A DNA stretch of 64,000 nt from NCBI RefSeq assembly GCF_015223355.1, contig NZ_JADFFK010000024.1, positions 1 through 64,000 on the forward strand. The letters are read 5' to 3'. Both the position numbers and the translations under genes were made by a program. Positions 51,982 to 60,969 of this stretch are shown here, piece after piece. Every line of letters starts with the position of its first letter. The first letter of the stretch is position 1. The DNA is from Salipiger mangrovisoli (lineage in GTDB: Bacteria; Pseudomonadota; Alphaproteobacteria; Rhodobacterales; Rhodobacteraceae). Under the pieces are notes generated by a model, which was not told the origin of the DNA, searched no databases, and saw nothing but the letters and a program-made list of their open reading frames with translations.

Positions 51982-53045
51982 GACTTGGCCCTCGGATCGA
52001 AGAAGCGGTACAGCAGGTCCGACAGGATGTTGAGGCACACGAAGATCGAGCCGATCACCACGGTCCCGCCAAGCACCGAGGCCATGTCGTTGGACAGCAG
52101 CGAGGTGGTGATGTAGCTGCCGATGCCCGGCCAGGCGAAGATGATCTCGGTCAGCACCGAGCCCTCGAGCAGGTTGGCATAGGCCAGCGCGATCACCGTG
52201 ATCAGCTGGATGGCGATGTTGCGGAAGGCATGGCGCCAGACCACGTGCCACTCGCTGAGGCCCTTCACCCGCGCGGTGATGACATATTCCGAGTTCAGCT
52301 GTTCGAGCATGAAGCTGCGGGTCATCCGGCTGATGTAGGCCAGGCTGAAATAGCCCAGCAGGCAGGCCGGCAGGATGATGTGCGACAGCGCGTCCTTGAA
52401 CACGTCCCAGTCGCCGGCGATGATCGCGTCGACCAGCAGCAGCCCGGTGCGCGTTGGCACCAGCCCCTCGTAGAAGACGCCGAGCCGCCCGGGCCCGGCC
52501 ACCCATCCGAGGATGCCGTAGAAGATCAGCAGACCCATCATGCCAAGCCAGAAGATCGGCATGGAATAGCCCACAAGGCCGATCAGCCGCGAGATCTGGT
52601 CGATCCAGCTGCCGCGGTAGACCGCGGCGAGAACGCCCAGCGGAACGCCGAGGACGACGCCCAGAAGCGTGCCCAGCGTGGCCAGTTCCAGCGTGGCGGG
52701 GAAGACGCGCGCAATGTCCTCGGCCACCGGCTTGCCGGTGCGGATCGAGGTGCCGAAATCGCCCTGAAGCACGTCGCCGACATAGATGCCGAACTGCACG
52801 ATCAGCGGCTTGTCGAGACCCAGCTCCAGGTAGACCTGGTCGTATTGCGCCTGAGAGGCGCGCTCGCCGATGACCGCGAGCACGGGGTCGATCGGCATCA
52901 CGCGGCCGATCATGAAGGTGACGAAGAGCAGCCCCAGCAGGGTGATCGCCACGGTGAAGGCAAGGCTGACGGTCTTCTTCAGCCAGTTCGGCGGAAAGGA
53001 GGGCGCGGCGCGCCCTCCCCCGGTGTTGGTCGTCTGATGCGTCAC
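51978..53045 (-). CDS. Peptide ABC transporter permease (DppB/OppB type)
   Basis: 355 residues, six predicted helices, with the DppB features LGLDKPLIVQFGIYVGDVLQ, GDFGTSIRTGKPVAEDI and the C-terminal FAWPGIGSYITTSLLSNDMA. It begins four bases after the binding-protein gene ends. Confidence 0.9.
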   Translation of the reverse strand: MTHQTTNTGGGRAAPSFPPNWLKKTVSLAFTVAITLLGLLFVTFMIGRVMPIDPVLAVIGERASQAQYDQVYLELGLDKPLIVQFGIYVGDVLQGDFGTSIRTGKPVAEDIARVFPATLELATLGTLLGVVLGVPLGVLAAVYRGSWIDQISRLIGLVGYSMPIFWLGMMGLLIFYGILGWVAGPGRLGVFYEGLVPTRTGLLLVDAIIAGDWDVFKDALSHIILPACLLGYFSLAYISRMTRSFMLEQLNSEYVITARVKGLSEWHVVWRHAFRNIAIQLITVIALAYANLLEGSVLTEIIFAWPGIGSYITTSLLSNDMASVLGGTVVIGSIFVCLNILSDLLYRFFDPRAKS

Positions 53046-53049
53046 GGGC

Positions 53050-54666
53050 TTACTTCGTCACGGCCCAGTAGGACACGGCGGTGGTTGCGCCACCCGCCAC
53101 GAAATGCTCGACGCCGGTCTGCATCGCGTTCTGCTCGATCTGCTGGAACATGATGGCGAAGGGCGCGGTCTTCAGGAACTCGCGCTGCAGGTCCTCGTAC
53201 ATCTTGGCGCGCTTGGCGCTGTCCTGCTCGACCACCGCGGCAAGGGTCTCTTCGCTCATTTCCGGCAGCGCCCAGGCGTTGCGCCAGGCCAGCAGGCCGG
53301 TTGCGCCGGCCTCGTCGCTGTTGTCGGGGTTATAGGCGAAGGTGCCCGCGTTGGTGTTGGGGTCGGGATAGTCCGGGCCCCAGGCTTCCAGCGAGATCTG
53401 GTGCTGACGCGCGCGGTAGGTGTCGAGCGTCTGCGCGCCGGTGCCCACCACCAGCTCGGCCTTGATGCCGATCTGGCCCCAGGTGTTCTGCAGCGACTGG
53501 CCGATGTCGATGCGGTCCTGCGCCTCGCGCACGCCGATGGTCACCTCGAAGCCGTCGGGATAGCCCGCCTCGGTCAGCAGCGCCTTGGCCTTTTCCAGGT
53601 CCAGCGAATAGGGCGTGTCGTCGATCGCCCCCATGAAGGTCTTCGGCAGGAAGGCCTGGTGGGTGATGTACTGGCCCTTCAGGAAGCTGTCCTGCATGCC
53701 CTGGTAATCGGTGGCGTATTTCATCGCCTCGATGACCTTCGGGTTCGACAGGATCTCGTTCTTCTGGTTGGCCGACCAGTACATCAGGCGGCCACGCAGC
53801 TCGTCGACGACCTTGACGGTGTCGACCGTTTCGAGACCGGCCACGTCCTCGGGCGAGAGGTTGCGGGCGATGTCGACGTCACCGCGCTCGAGCTGCAGGC
53901 GCTGGGTGGCGCTTTCCTGGATGTGCTGGACGATCACCCGCTTCATCGCCGGTGCGTCGCCGGTGAACTCGGGGTTGAGGTCGAGCGTGTAGCTCTCGTT
54001 CGGCTTCCACGCGGCCAGCTTGTAGGGGCCCGAGCCGGCGGTGTTGTCGCGCAGCCAGGCGTTGCCCATGTCGCCGTCCTGCTCGTGCTCCATGACCGTC
54101 TTCATGTCGACGATGCCGCCGATGGTCGCGGTCAGGCAGTTCAGCACGAAGGACACGGCGTAGGCCTTGTCGAGCTTCAGGACGAGCGTCTTGTCGTCGG
54201 GGGCGACGATGGTCTCTTCGACGTTCTCGGGGGTGAAGCCGAACTGCGTCAGGATGAACGAGGGCGTCTTGTTCAGCAGCACCGCGCGGCGCAGCGAGAA
54301 CTCGGCGTCCTTGGCGGTCACCGGGTTGCCCGAGGCGAAGACGTGGCCATCGGCCATGGCAAAGGTGATCTGCGTGCCGTCCTCGGAGACCTCCCAGCTT
54401 GCCGCCAGCTTGGGCTGGTAGCCGGCATCGAGGTCGAGCGGGTCGAAGTCGACCAGCGGCTCGTAGACGTTGCGGCTGATGTCGGCACCGGAGAACTCGA
54501 AGCTCTCGGCCGGGTCGATGGTCTTGATGTCGTCGATGCGCTGCGCGATCACCAGCATGTTCGGCGGCGTCTCGGCCTGTGCGGTCAGCGCGGTGCTGGA
54601 CAGCAGCGCGGCGGTCAGCAGTGCCGCGCCGAGGCGCGTGGTCCGCGACGGAATGTGACGGGTCAT
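53050..54666 (-). CDS. Peptide ABC transporter substrate-binding protein (family 5, DppA type)
   Basis: 538 residues with a signal peptide ending ALTAQAE. The family 5 motif is seen in IDDIKTIDPAESFEFSGADI and YEPLVDFDPLDL, with the long second lobe typical of oligopeptide binding proteins. It captures peptides or similar compounds in the periplasm. Start ATG 54666 follows GGGAGA. It is first in its operon; RidA lies divergently upstream. Confidence 0.9.
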   Translation of the reverse strand: MTRHIPSRTTRLGAALLTAALLSSTALTAQAETPPNMLVIAQRIDDIKTIDPAESFEFSGADISRNVYEPLVDFDPLDLDAGYQPKLAASWEVSEDGTQITFAMADGHVFASGNPVTAKDAEFSLRRAVLLNKTPSFILTQFGFTPENVEETIVAPDDKTLVLKLDKAYAVSFVLNCLTATIGGIVDMKTVMEHEQDGDMGNAWLRDNTAGSGPYKLAAWKPNESYTLDLNPEFTGDAPAMKRVIVQHIQESATQRLQLERGDVDIARNLSPEDVAGLETVDTVKVVDELRGRLMYWSANQKNEILSNPKVIEAMKYATDYQGMQDSFLKGQYITHQAFLPKTFMGAIDDTPYSLDLEKAKALLTEAGYPDGFEVTIGVREAQDRIDIGQSLQNTWGQIGIKAELVVGTGAQTLDTYRARQHQISLEAWGPDYPDPNTNAGTFAYNPDNSDEAGATGLLAWRNAWALPEMSEETLAAVVEQDSAKRAKMYEDLQREFLKTAPFAIMFQQIEQNAMQTGVEHFVAGGATTAVSYWAVTK

Positions 54667-55086
54667 GGTCTTCTCCCTGAAGTTTCTTGGTCTTTCGCTG
54701 CGCGCTCCGGCGCCGCTGCCGCCAATCTCGTCCTCCCACCGGGGGATCAAACAGGCGTCGCTGCGTCACGGGGCACGATGGCGCGAGGTTCGGTCAGTTT
54801 TTGGGCCCTGTCGATCATTTTTTGATCAAATGGGAAAATCCTCCAGTGGTATCGTCGCGTCACATTTCCACCTGGCGCAGAGCAGAGCACCACGCCCTCG
54901 CGCAGCGACCCGGCGCGGCGGGTTCCCGGCCGCGCCGCAGCGCTTTCCGGGGGGGTCTTGATGACGCCGCGTGCCCCGGTCTATCTGGTCGCGATGGCGC
55001 GGGGCAGTTTTTGCCCGGCCGCGCGCATCTTGGCTTGCGGCAGTCGCTCCGGCACGGAGCCCGCCGCCCCTTGAAAGGACGTTTCC
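54667..55086. promoter_or_regulatory. Divergent region between the dpp operon and ridA
   Basis: A 420-base gap without a gene. It contains TTTGATCAAA (54821-54830), a perfect 10-base palindrome, with a second GATCA close by at 54813-54817, and an isolated GGATCAAACAGG near 54744. These may be operator sites for the dpp operon. The right half is GC-rich and shows nothing distinctive apart from AAAGGA before ridA. Confidence 0.4.
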
Positions 55087-55431
55087 ATGACCATCACCCG
55101 CATCGAGCCCGGCGCCCGCATGAGCCAGGCCGTCGTCCACAACGGCATCGTCTACCTTGCCGGCCAGGTCGGCCATGGCGCGGACATCACCGCGCAGTGC
55201 CAGGACGCGCTGGCGCAGGTCGATCGGCTGCTGGCCGAGGCCGGCTCGGACAAGTCGCGCCTGCTGACCACCACCATCTGGCTCGCCGACATGGCCGATT
55301 TCGCCGCGATGAACGCCGTCTGGGACTCCTGGGTCGATGCCGCCAACCCGCCGGCCCGCGCCACCGGCGAAGCCAAGCTGGCGACCCCCGACTACCTCGT
55401 CGAATTCATCGTGACCGCCGCGCTCGCCTGA
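55087..55431 (+). CDS. RidA/YjgF-family protein (enamine/imine deaminase)
   Basis: 114 residues of the YjgF/YER057c/UK114 fold. VYLAGQVGHGADITAQCQDA and the C-terminal half of the family are present, but the segment usually carrying the conserved arginine (around residue 105 in RidA) reads ATPDYLVEFIVTAALA, so whether 2-aminoacrylate deamination is kept is unclear. Such proteins remove reactive imines formed by amino acid lyases and D-amino acid oxidases, which fits the amino acid catabolism on this replicon. AAAGGA precedes the ATG. Confidence 0.85.
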   Translation: MTITRIEPGARMSQAVVHNGIVYLAGQVGHGADITAQCQDALAQVDRLLAEAGSDKSRLLTTTIWLADMADFAAMNAVWDSWVDAANPPARATGEAKLATPDYLVEFIVTAALA

Positions 55432-55456
55432 TCCGGCGGCCCGCAGATCACGCCCC

Positions 55457-55481
55457 GTCAGCGCCCCTCGCGGGCGCTGAC
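55457..55481. terminator. Terminator hairpin between ridA and the convergent permease
   Basis: Perfect 10-base arms GTCAGCGCCC (55457-55466) and GGGCGCTGAC (55472-55481) with a 5-base loop, located between two convergent genes. No T-tract. Confidence 0.6.
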
Positions 55482-55485
55482 CCGC

Positions 55486-56292
55486 TCAGCCGCGCCAGCG
55501 CCGCGCGCGCCGCTCCCAGGGTTGCAGCACCAGCCATTCCACCGCCAGCATCACGGCGATGAAGGAAAAGGCGTAGACCAGCACCATCCCGACGTCGAAC
55601 AGCTGGAAGTAGAGGTGGATCTGGAATCCCACCCCGTCCGAGCGGCCGAGGAACTCCACCACCAGCACGATCTTCCAGATCACCGCCACCCCGGCCCGCG
55701 CCGCAGCGGTGATGAAAGGCGCGAGCTGCGGCAGCACCACGTGGCGCAGCCGCCGCCCCGGCGGCATGCCGTAGACCCGCGCCATCGCGTCCAGCCCCGG
55801 ATCGAGCGCCCGCGCGCCCTCGCGGATCATCGTGGCGACGCTGGGGATCTTGTTGAGCGTGACGGCGGTGATGGCCGCGGTCTCGGTCAGGCCGATCCAC
55901 AGGTAGCACAGCACGATCAGCACCAGCGCCGGCAGGTTGAGGAAGATCACCAGCCAGGGATCGAGCCAGCGGTCGAGCCGCGGCGCGCGCCCCATCGCCA
56001 GTCCCAGCGCGATGCCGAGCCCCATCGCCAGCACGAAGGCCCAGGCCACGCGGGTCAGCGTGCGGCCAAGGTGATGGACCAGCTCGCCCGAGCGCAGCGC
56101 CTCGGCGAAAGGCCCGGCCAGCGCCCAGGGTTGCGGCAGGATGCGCGCGTCGCCGGTCAACGCGGCGGCGAGGATCCACAGCAGCAGCAGCCCGCAGAGC
56201 GACAGCAGGGTGACCACGGCCCGCCCCGGCCCGCGCGGCGCCGCGCCCCCGGCCCGGCCGGTGATCCGTATCGCGCTGTCGTTGCCCTGCAC
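55486..56292 (-). CDS. ABC transporter permease, NitT/TauT (SsuC-like) family
   Basis: 268 residues, about six helices, with the family's EAA-type loop AMARVYGMPPGRRLRHVVLP followed by QLAPFITAAARAGVAVIWKI. The GTG at 56292 is preferred because GGGAGG lies five bases upstream; the frame is open another 45 codons to an ATG at 56427 with no ribosome site. No ATPase or binding protein adjoins it. The matching NMT1-like binding protein and ATPase lie at 60970-62558, across the repABC module and a MaoC gene. Confidence 0.85.
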   Translation of the reverse strand: MQGNDSAIRITGRAGGAAPRGPGRAVVTLLSLCGLLLLWILAAALTGDARILPQPWALAGPFAEALRSGELVHHLGRTLTRVAWAFVLAMGLGIALGLAMGRAPRLDRWLDPWLVIFLNLPALVLIVLCYLWIGLTETAAITAVTLNKIPSVATMIREGARALDPGLDAMARVYGMPPGRRLRHVVLPQLAPFITAAARAGVAVIWKIVLVVEFLGRSDGVGFQIHLYFQLFDVGMVLVYAFSFIAVMLAVEWLVLQPWERRARRWRG

Positions 56293-56757
56293 ATGGTCCT
56301 CCCGTCCCAGGCCGCGAAGGTGCCGCCTGCCGCGCGCCGCGTCAATCACCGCGCGCCGGACCCGCCGAACCGGCCCGCGCCATAGCGCCCGGTTCAGGGT
56401 CTCTTTCGCTTGGATTAGAGCCTTCATGTGCTTGGAATCGCCCCGACTCGTCCTTGCGTCGCGCCACGGGCGAGTCGGCCTGTCGCGGGGCGCGCCTTGT
56501 GCGCGGGCGGTCCGCGCCCGGAAAATCCGCGCCCGGCGTCCGGCGTTCGCATCTCTGGACTTAATCTATATATTCCATGTACTTGAACGAATACTTGCGG
56601 CCCCTTCGCCGGGCGGCGCAAGATGTTGGAGCCGCCCCCCTGCGCCGCCGCGTCAGGAATCTGTGGACAAACGCGCTCGCTCTTGCGTAAAGAAACGGTA
56701 ATAAAAGCGCTGGCGAAAAACAGCGTTACCCAGAAAACGGGAACACAGAGGGCAGCC
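56293..56757 (+). promoter_or_regulatory. Upstream region of repABC
   Basis: No gene is supported here. An AT-rich patch with TTAATCTATATATTCC (about 56560-56576) is the likely repA promoter area. TGTGGACAA at 56662-56670 is one base from a DnaA box read on the minus strand. RepA of this family normally represses its own promoter, so an operator should lie here. Confidence 0.4.
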
Positions 56758-57933
56758 GTGGCGGAACCGATCCATATCAACGCCCGTGTGCGGGAGAACG
56801 CCGAAGCGATCAGCGCGGCGCTCGAGGACCATATGCTGAAGGTCTTCGCCCCCGACGCGCGCAAGGAACTTCGCCGCTTCTCCGCCGGCGAGGCCGCCGA
56901 GCTGCTCGGCATCTCGCCCAGCTTCCTGCGCAAGCTGCATTTCGAGGACCGCGTGCCCGAAGTGCATACCACGCCGGGCGGAAGAAGACACTATTCCGGG
57001 GAAGATCTGCGCGAGATCCGCAAGGTCCTCGACAATACTGCCAAGACCAAGGGCACCTACCTGCGCGGCCGCCGCGAGGGCGACAAGGTGCAGGTGCTGT
57101 CCTTCCTCAACTTCAAGGGCGGCTCGGGCAAGACCACCAGCTCGATCCACACCGCGCAGCGCCTGGCGCTGAAGGGCTACCGCGTGCTGGCGGTCGACAT
57201 CGACCCGCAGGCCTCGCTGACCACGCTGTTCGGCTACCGGCCCGAGTATGATTTCCTGCATTCCGGCACGATCTACGACGCGATCCGCTACGACGATCCG
57301 GTGCCGATGTCGCAGATCATCCAGCAGACCTATTTCACCGGCATCGACCTGGCGCCGGGCGGGCTGATCCTGCAGGAATTCGAGCACGAGACGCCGCAGG
57401 CGCTGATGGCCAACATGCAGCCGCCGTTCTTCGCCCGCATGGCCGCGGCGCTGCAGGAGGTCGAGGCCGAGTACGACGTGATCATCTTCGATTGCCCGCC
57501 GCAACTGGGCTATCTGACCATGTCGGCGCTCTGCGCCTCGACCGGCGTGCTGATCACCATCGTGCCCAACATGCTCGACATCGCCTCGATGTCGCAATTC
57601 CTGCAGATGAGCGCCGACCTGCTCGACGTGGTGTCGAATGCCGGGGCCAGCATGGAGTTCGACTTCCTGCGCTTCCTGATCAACCGCTACGAGCCCAACG
57701 ACGGGCCGCAGCAGCAGGTGGTGGCCTTCCTGCGCCAGCTCTTCGGCGAGGAAGTCATGGTCGCCTCGATGCTGAAATCCACCGCGATCTCGGACGCGGG
57801 GCTGACCACGCAGACGCTCTACGAGGTCGATCGCTCGCAATTCCACCGCAACACCTACGACCGCGCGGTCGATTCACTGAATCAAGTGAATGATGAAATT
57901 GAGTCTCTCATTCAGAAAGCATGGGGACGCTGA
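56758..57933 (+). CDS. repA: Plasmid partition protein RepA (ParA-type ATPase) of repABC
   Basis: 391 residues. An N-terminal helix-turn-helix region (SAGEAAELLGISPSFLRKLH through TPGGRRHYSGEDLREIRKVL) is followed by a ParA ATPase with the deviant Walker A FKGGSGKTT, Walker A' VDIDPQAS and Walker B IIFDCPPQLGYL. It drives segregation with RepB and autorepresses the operon. The GTG at 56758 is favoured because the family N-terminus starts there (MAEPIHINARVRENAEAI); an ATG at 56623 would add 45 unconserved residues. It overlaps repB by TGATG. Confidence 0.92.
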   Translation: MAEPIHINARVRENAEAISAALEDHMLKVFAPDARKELRRFSAGEAAELLGISPSFLRKLHFEDRVPEVHTTPGGRRHYSGEDLREIRKVLDNTAKTKGTYLRGRREGDKVQVLSFLNFKGGSGKTTSSIHTAQRLALKGYRVLAVDIDPQASLTTLFGYRPEYDFLHSGTIYDAIRYDDPVPMSQIIQQTYFTGIDLAPGGLILQEFEHETPQALMANMQPPFFARMAAALQEVEAEYDVIIFDCPPQLGYLTMSALCASTGVLITIVPNMLDIASMSQFLQMSADLLDVVSNAGASMEFDFLRFLINRYEPNDGPQQQVVAFLRQLFGEEVMVASMLKSTAISDAGLTTQTLYEVDRSQFHRNTYDRAVDSLNQVNDEIESLIQKAWGR

Positions 57934-58901
57934 TGGCACGCAAGGGAATCCTCGAACCGCGCATCTCGGCGCTCGGCGGCGGTGATCGCAAGCCGAACCC
58001 GGCCGAGTCGCGGATGATGCCGCGGGGCGCGGTCGGCGCGCTGCAAAGCTCGCTGTCGAAGCTGCAGGAAAACGCCGTGCAGGAGATCGACGCCGATCTC
58101 ATCGACGACGCCGGCTTCGAGGACCGCCTCGGGCTCGACCCGGCGGCGCAGGCGCAGCTGAGGGACAGTCTTCAGATCTACGGCCAGCAGGTGCCGGTGC
58201 TGCTGCGCCCGCATCCGGCTCAGAACGGCCGCTTCGAGATCGTCTACGGCCGCAGGCGCCTTGGCGCGCTGCGCGAGCTGGGGATGAAGGTCAAGGCGAT
58301 GGTGCGCCAGCTCGACGACCACGCGCTGGTCATGGCGCAGGGGCAGGAAAACACCTCGCGGCAGGACCTCAGCTTCATCGAGAAGGCGAGCTTTGCCGCG
58401 CAGCTCCAGGATTCGGGCTACGAGCGGCAGACCATCGCCGCGGCGCTGTCGATCGACCTGCCGATGGTCAGCCGCATGCTGAAGGTCGGCACGGCCTTTG
58501 CCCTGCCCTTCCTGCGCCGCATCGGGTCGGCCCCCGGCATCGGTCGCGACCGCTGGATGGCGCTCGCCTCGGCGCTCGAGGCCGAGGCCGCGCGCACCCG
58601 CGCCGAAGCGGCCATGGCCGAGCCTGCCTTCGAGACACTGGAGTCGGATGCCCGCTTCGAGGCGGTCTACGCCGCCACCCAGCGCAAGGCGAGCGCGGCC
58701 AAGGCCCCTGCCCCGCGTCCGCGCACCCTGCGCGCGCGCGATGGCGCGGCGCTGGCAGAGATCCGCGGCAATTCCCGCGGGCTGACGCTGACCGTGCCGG
58801 CGCGCACGGCGGACGGCTTCGACCGCTGGCTCGACGCGCAGGCCGAAGAGATCATCAAGGAACTTCACGACCGCTGGCAAAGCACCCGGTCGGAAGGTTG
58901 A
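57933..58901 (+). CDS. repB: Plasmid partition protein RepB (ParB-type) of repABC
   Basis: 322 residues. The ParB N-terminal CTP-binding type domain shows QVPVLLRPHP and EIVYGRRRLGALRELG, then the helix-turn-helix TIAAALSIDLPMVSRMLKVG; the C-terminal part is the RepB-specific dimer domain. It binds parS and works with RepA. The start ATG 57933 overlaps the repA stop; a start four codons earlier is also in frame. Confidence 0.92.
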   Translation: MARKGILEPRISALGGGDRKPNPAESRMMPRGAVGALQSSLSKLQENAVQEIDADLIDDAGFEDRLGLDPAAQAQLRDSLQIYGQQVPVLLRPHPAQNGRFEIVYGRRRLGALRELGMKVKAMVRQLDDHALVMAQGQENTSRQDLSFIEKASFAAQLQDSGYERQTIAAALSIDLPMVSRMLKVGTAFALPFLRRIGSAPGIGRDRWMALASALEAEAARTRAEAAMAEPAFETLESDARFEAVYAATQRKASAAKAPAPRPRTLRARDGAALAEIRGNSRGLTLTVPARTADGFDRWLDAQAEEIIKELHDRWQSTRSEG

Positions 58902-58952
58902 GAGCAGCAGACAGCAACGGAGGCACGAGAGGACAGGCGACAAAAAAGAAAA

Positions 58953-58994
58953 GCCCCCCAGGACGGATCCCGGAAGGCCCTTCTCGAAAGTAGC
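58953..58994 (-). ncRNA. Antisense counter-transcribed RNA (ctRNA) of repABC
   Basis: Between repB and repC, on the minus strand: -35 TTGACA (59029-59024), 17-base spacer, -10 CTAACT (59006-59001), start near 58994. The RNA ends in a hairpin of 11 base pairs with a UCCG loop (58978-58953, including several G-U pairs) followed by UUUUCUUUUUU. This is the standard small antisense RNA that represses repC expression and sets copy number and incompatibility in repABC replicons. About 40-45 nt long. Confidence 0.8.
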
Positions 58995-59081
58995 ACTTTG
59001 AGTTAGCCGCCAGCGCCGTTCCCTGTCAACTCCGCATCACGGTGTGGGGCCGGAAATTTGTTGTCTTTCGTGAAAAAACAC

Positions 59082-60245
59082 ATGTTGGACACGTCCCGAT
59101 CCCCAGTCGGGCGGCCGCTATCGGCTTGCCTGACGGCGCAGGTCGGCTCCCACGACAAGTGGGCGCTGCTGCGCGACCTGACCACCGCCGCCGAGGCCTA
59201 TGGCCTGGGTCATCGTCCGCTTTCGGTGCTGAAGGCGCTGCTCAGCTTCTGGCCCGAGCGCGCCCTTCCCGGCGCGCCCGGTGCGGCCATCGTCTTCCCC
59301 TCGAACCGCGCGCTGGCCGAACGGCTTTCGGGGATGCCCGAGAGCACCCTGCGGCGGCATCTCGCGGCGCTGGTCGAAAGCGGCGTTGTCAGCCGTCACG
59401 ACAGCCCCAACGGCAAGCGCTTCGCGCGCCGCGCCGGGGCGCAGATCGGCATCGCCTTCGGCTTCGACCTGTCGCCCCTCGCCCGCATGGCCTCTGCCCT
59501 GGAGCGGGCCGTCACCGAGGCGACCCTGCGCCGCGAACGCATCGCCGTGCTGCGCGCCCGGCTCGGCATGCTGCGCCAGCGGCTGCTCGATCACGGGGCC
59601 GCGGCAGAGCAGCTCGAGGCCGCGCGCCTGCTGCTGCGCCGCAAGTGCTCGGAAACGGATCTGGCCGAGATCGTCGGCCGTCTCGAGGCGGCGCTGCCCG
59701 CCGATCCCGCGCCCGAAACCGCCCCCGAAACCGCCCCTGAAACCACCGTCGCGATGGCTGCCGACTCCGCGCAACTGAGCGCCAGCAACAGCCAGAATGA
59801 GCGGCACATACAGGAATCAGATAGATCTCTTTCTGACTCTGAAGGCGCGACCCCGGACAGGGCAGCCAGGCTGGACAGCGGTGCGACGGCAGAGAAAGAC
59901 GCGCGGCTGACCCTGCCGATGGTCGCCGAAACCTGCCAAGAGTACCGGGCCTTCTTCCCCGATGCGCCCAAGGGCTGGCAGGAGCTGGTGGCGATCTCGC
60001 ACAGGCTGGCGCCGATGATGGGGATCGAACCGCCGGTGCTGCACGAGGCGCAGCGGATCATGGGTCCGGAGCGCGCCGCGGCAACCTTGCTGTGCCTGCT
60101 CGAACGCCACGCGGACATCCGCAAGCCCGGCGCCTACCTGCGACGGCTGACACAGCTTGCCCGCCGGGGCGGATTCTCGGTCTCGGCGATGCTTTCGGCG
60201 CTGAACCAGCGGGACCGGGCGGGAAATTGTCAGCTGACAATCTGA
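59082..60245 (+). CDS. repC: Replication initiator RepC of repABC
   Basis: 387 residues. The conserved N-terminal part contains DKWALLRDLTTAAEAYGLGH, RPLSVLKALLSFWPE and the winged-helix segment FPSNRALAERLSGMPESTLR followed by RRHLAALVESGVVSRHDSPNGK, hallmarks of RepC. It is the essential initiator of repABC plasmids and binds an origin within its own gene. ATG 59082 has no strong Shine-Dalgarno, in line with ctRNA-controlled translation. The middle part is acidic and low in complexity, encoded by repeats of GCCCCCGAAACC (59712-59745). Confidence 0.93.
   Translation: MLDTSRSPVGRPLSACLTAQVGSHDKWALLRDLTTAAEAYGLGHRPLSVLKALLSFWPERALPGAPGAAIVFPSNRALAERLSGMPESTLRRHLAALVESGVVSRHDSPNGKRFARRAGAQIGIAFGFDLSPLARMASALERAVTEATLRRERIAVLRARLGMLRQRLLDHGAAAEQLEAARLLLRRKCSETDLAEIVGRLEAALPADPAPETAPETAPETTVAMAADSAQLSASNSQNERHIQESDRSLSDSEGATPDRAARLDSGATAEKDARLTLPMVAETCQEYRAFFPDAPKGWQELVAISHRLAPMMGIEPPVLHEAQRIMGPERAAATLLCLLERHADIRKPGAYLRRLTQLARRGGFSVSAMLSALNQRDRAGNCQLTI
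59790..59850. other. Probable origin region (AT-rich patch inside repC)
   Basis: In repABC replicons the origin lies within repC in an AT-richer segment. Here the only marked drop in GC within the gene is around 59790-59850 (AATGAGCGGCACATACAGGA, AGATAGATCTCTTTCTGACT). The exact limits are inferred. Confidence 0.45.
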
Positions 60246-60296
60246 AAAACGGCCTAGTTTCAGAGGTTTGTAAAATGCCTGTGCTGACAATTTCCC
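60221..60296. repeat. parS-like palindrome at the repC stop with an inverted partner copy
   Basis: ATTGTCAGCTGACAAT (60226-60241) is a perfect 16-base palindrome of the form NTTN4GCN4AAN known for repABC parS sites. It forms the last codons of repC (CQLTI then TGA). The 14 bases GGGAAATTGTCAGC (60221-60234) recur inverted at 60283-60296, about 48 bases away. This is the best candidate centromere site for RepB. Confidence 0.65.
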
Positions 60297-60340
60297 AAGG
60301 GAGGCAAGACCTTCGCCCCAACCGCGGGGCGTGCGGCCGT

Positions 60341-60814
60341 TCAGTCCGCCCCGCGCGCGAACATCACCATGCGCGACACCAGCCGCTGCCGGGGCTCGCC
60401 ATGCTGGTTCAGCGTCAGCGTCTCGACGGTGACCATCGCCCGGCCCGGACGCGAGCGCGAGGGGGTGATCTCGGTCACGGTGCTTTCCACGTGCAGCACG
60501 TCCTCGGCACGGGTCGGCTTGGGCCAGGTCAGCTCGACCCCGGCACCGATCAGCCCCTTGGCAATCGGCATCGCGGCGACGAAGAGCTTCATGGTGATCG
60601 CCGCGGTGTGCCAGCCGCTCGCCGCCAGCCCGCCGAACAGCGAGTCCTGCCCGGCCGCCTCGTCGAGGTGGAAGGGCTGCGGGTCGAACTGGCTCGCGAA
60701 GCTCTTGATCTGCTCGGCGTCGAGCGCGTGCTCGCCGCTGACGAAGCGGTCGCCGACGGCGATGTCCTCGAGATAGAGCGTGCGCGTGTCCTGGGGGCTG
60801 CTGGTGTCCGTCAT
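60341..60814 (-). CDS. MaoC-like hot-dog dehydratase
   Basis: 157 residues with the R-specific enoyl-CoA hydratase pattern: the DPQPFHLDEAAGQDSLFGGL region supplies the catalytic aspartate and histidine, then ASGWHTAAITMKL. These enzymes hydrate enoyl-CoA esters or related thioesters. Start ATG 60814 follows AAAGG. The gene stands alone on the minus strand between repABC and an ABC transporter, without linked acyl-CoA genes, so its pathway is unknown. Confidence 0.85.
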   Translation of the reverse strand: MTDTSSPQDTRTLYLEDIAVGDRFVSGEHALDAEQIKSFASQFDPQPFHLDEAAGQDSLFGGLAASGWHTAAITMKLFVAAMPIAKGLIGAGVELTWPKPTRAEDVLHVESTVTEITPSRSRPGRAMVTVETLTLNQHGEPRQRLVSRMVMFARGAD

Positions 60815-60969
60815 CTGCGGGCCTTTCTGGGTCGGTCGGATCGCGCCATATGAGGCGAGCGGCGCGGCAAGGTCCAGCCCGCGTCTTCGGCGGGACAAGC
60901 GGCGGGGTTATGCGCTACATCTTGCACATAGCCGCCGCAGGAACGGCGGGAGGAGGAGGGAGACGGACC

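Noticed and set aside
56662-56670. DnaA box upstream of repA
   Set aside because: TGTGGACAA is one base off the consensus and single; not enough to call a DnaA-dependent origin, and RepC-based initiation is the expected mode.
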